A stretch of 64,000 nucleotides of DNA, taken from positions 496,001-560,000 of the forward strand of contig NZ_WRXN01000002.1 of the NCBI RefSeq assembly GCF_009758205.1, in the 5' to 3' direction. The stretch comes from Chitinophaga tropicalis. Lineage in GTDB: Bacteria > Bacteroidota > Bacteroidia > Chitinophagales > Chitinophagaceae. Positions 63,014-64,000 of the stretch are shown piece after piece. How positions within the stretch are numbered: the stretch's first letter is position 1; each line of letters opens with the position of its first letter. Under the pieces are notes generated by a model. It was not told where the DNA came from, searched no databases, and was given only the letters and a program-made list of their open reading frames with translations. The translations under genes and the position numbers were made by a program.

Positions 63014-63021
63014 TACATTTG
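63014..63021 (+). promoter_or_regulatory. -7 promoter element for the membrane-anchored AraC-type gene
   Basis: TACATTTG is an exact TAnnTTTG match, 43 bases before the ATG at 63065. Confidence 0.55.
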
Positions 63022-63064
63022 AACAAAGAAACCTGTTAACTTTGAGCCGGTAATAATAACGGCC

Positions 63065-64000
63065 ATGACCTCTGGAAACAACTTACTCTTTTTCTTTAGC
63101 GCGCTGGGAGCATTTAACGGTCTCATCGCCGGCATATACTTCCTTTGCTTCACTCCGAAGAAAAACCTGTCTAATTATTTCCTGGGCGCCCTGTTGATTG
63201 TGCTGAGCATCCGTATAGGAAAGTCTGTCGTCTATTTTTTTGACCATGATATACCGAGAGCAATCCTGCAATTTGGTCTGGCAGCCTGCCTGTTTATCGG
63301 GCCATTTTTATACTTTTTCGTGAAAACGGAAATAGAGCAGGTCAGGAAGCTACCATTATCCTGGGGCATACAACTGGCAGCCTGGCTGGCAGTGATCCTG
63401 GCAGGTTTAGTTTTCCCTTATGAGAACTTCCCGCGACTCTGGACACATTACATTGTCCCGGCGATTTATCTGCAATGGGGTATTTACATTGGACTTACGA
63501 TAATTCCGGTCAAACCGCTTTTTAAAAAGATCCGGGCTAAGGAGAAGCTGAAACCTTTCGAAAAGTGGGTCCTGACGATCTGCGCGACGATATTCCTGAT
63601 ATTTACTGCCTATGTATGGGCTTATACTAACATCACCAAAGGCAGTTATATTATGGGGCCTTTGTACTTTTCCCTGGTAATTTATTTCGTTATAATAATA
63701 CTGTTACACCGGAAAAAAGCAAATGATCTATCTTCTTTTGCCGGTCAGAAATATGGCGACAGAAAGCTGAATGAAGATGAGGCCAGCCTGATTGTTGCCA
63801 GGCTGCAGGAGGTCATGAACGGGAAAGAACTTTTCCGGAACCCTAACTTAAAGGTGGGAGACCTGGCCCGTGAGATTAAAGTTCCCAGTCACCAGTTGTC
63901 CAGGATCCTGAATGACAGTCTGCAGAAAAACTTCACTCTTTTTGTGAATGAATACCGGGTTAACGCTGCCTGTAAGATGCTGTCTTACCAGACAAATTTA
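63065..64000 (+). CDS. Membrane-anchored AraC-type regulator (3' truncated by window end)
   Basis: From the ATG at 63065 the frame stays open to the window edge, 312 codons with no stop. About the first 215 residues hold about seven hydrophobic segments (for example NLLFFFSALGAFNGLIAGIY and PLYFSLVIYFVIIILL). The cytoplasmic part that follows (ANDLSSFAGQKY, EDEASLIVARLQEVM) leads into an AraC-type helix-turn-helix, LKVGDLAREIKVPSHQLSRILND then NEYRVNAACKML (in parts). The second HTH is cut off. Such proteins with an N-terminal membrane sensor are common in Bacteroidota. The upstream gene is another AraC regulator on the same strand, 102 bp away. Confidence 0.88.
   Translation, partial: MTSGNNLLFFFSALGAFNGLIAGIYFLCFTPKKNLSNYFLGALLIVLSIRIGKSVVYFFDHDIPRAILQFGLAACLFIGPFLYFFVKTEIEQVRKLPLSWGIQLAAWLAVILAGLVFPYENFPRLWTHYIVPAIYLQWGIYIGLTIIPVKPLFKKIRAKEKLKPFEKWVLTICATIFLIFTAYVWAYTNITKGSYIMGPLYFSLVIYFVIIILLHRKKANDLSSFAGQKYGDRKLNEDEASLIVARLQEVMNGKELFRNPNLKVGDLAREIKVPSHQLSRILNDSLQKNFTLFVNEYRVNAACKMLSYQTNL

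Overview
The window looks like chromosomal DNA of a Bacteroidota gliding soil bacterium of the Chitinophaga type. The support is: SusC/SusD genes, several proteins with type IX secretion (T9SS) C-terminal signals, a PorP/SprF protein, many Bacteroidota promoters (TAnnTTTG at -7, sometimes TTTG about 19 bases upstream), almost no Shine-Dalgarno sites, and lipoproteins with Bacteroidetes-type lipoboxes. The genus is inferred from style, not from a database match.

Layout. 1-6.1 kb: the start of a response regulator, an ABC-F ATPase, a DUF3347 lipoprotein, then thrS and infC. 6.4-22.4 kb: four tandem paralogues of about 1325 aa, each with a signal peptide, a variable N-terminal head of about 250 aa, nine or ten SprB-type repeats and a T9SS type A sorting domain. 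22.4-29.5 kb (minus strand): a four-gene operon, susC, susD, HExxH lipoprotein and DUF4302 lipoprotein. 29.8-33.5 kb: a CDF metal exporter, a serine beta-lactamase-fold lipoprotein and serA. 33.8-46.6 kb (minus strand): a 4281-residue surface protein with about 26 AGPDQ-type modules, HYR-like modules and a gliding-type C-terminal domain; 15 of its modules are near-identical 255-bp units arranged in a 1275-bp higher-order repeat. 47.0-55 kb: rpmI-rplT, ispE, a bifunctional nuclease, etfBA, a TPR protein, tilS, a single-domain response regulator, rhomboid and rlmH. 55-60.7 kb: two near-identical tRNA-Arg(ACG) genes flank chrA-DUF1259, an ene-reductase with a divergent HxlR regulator, an orphan porP/sprF and a small exported protein. 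60.8-64 kb: an exported CMD-ABM fusion with a divergent AraC regulator, and the start of a membrane-anchored AraC-type regulator that runs off the window.

How it fits together. Core translation genes alternate with large cell-surface loci. The usual thrS-infC-rpmI-rplT cluster is split here by about 41 kb that holds both repeat-rich surface loci. The four SprB-repeat proteins, the giant protein and PorP/SprF all point to T9SS-dependent surface display, probably for adhesion or gliding; this role is inferred. The SusCD operon has no carbohydrate enzyme and carries a metallohydrolase instead, so a peptide- or protein-derived substrate is more likely than a glycan. A family of long perfect palindromes sits between genes, in places beside separate intrinsic terminators and once between two divergent genes.
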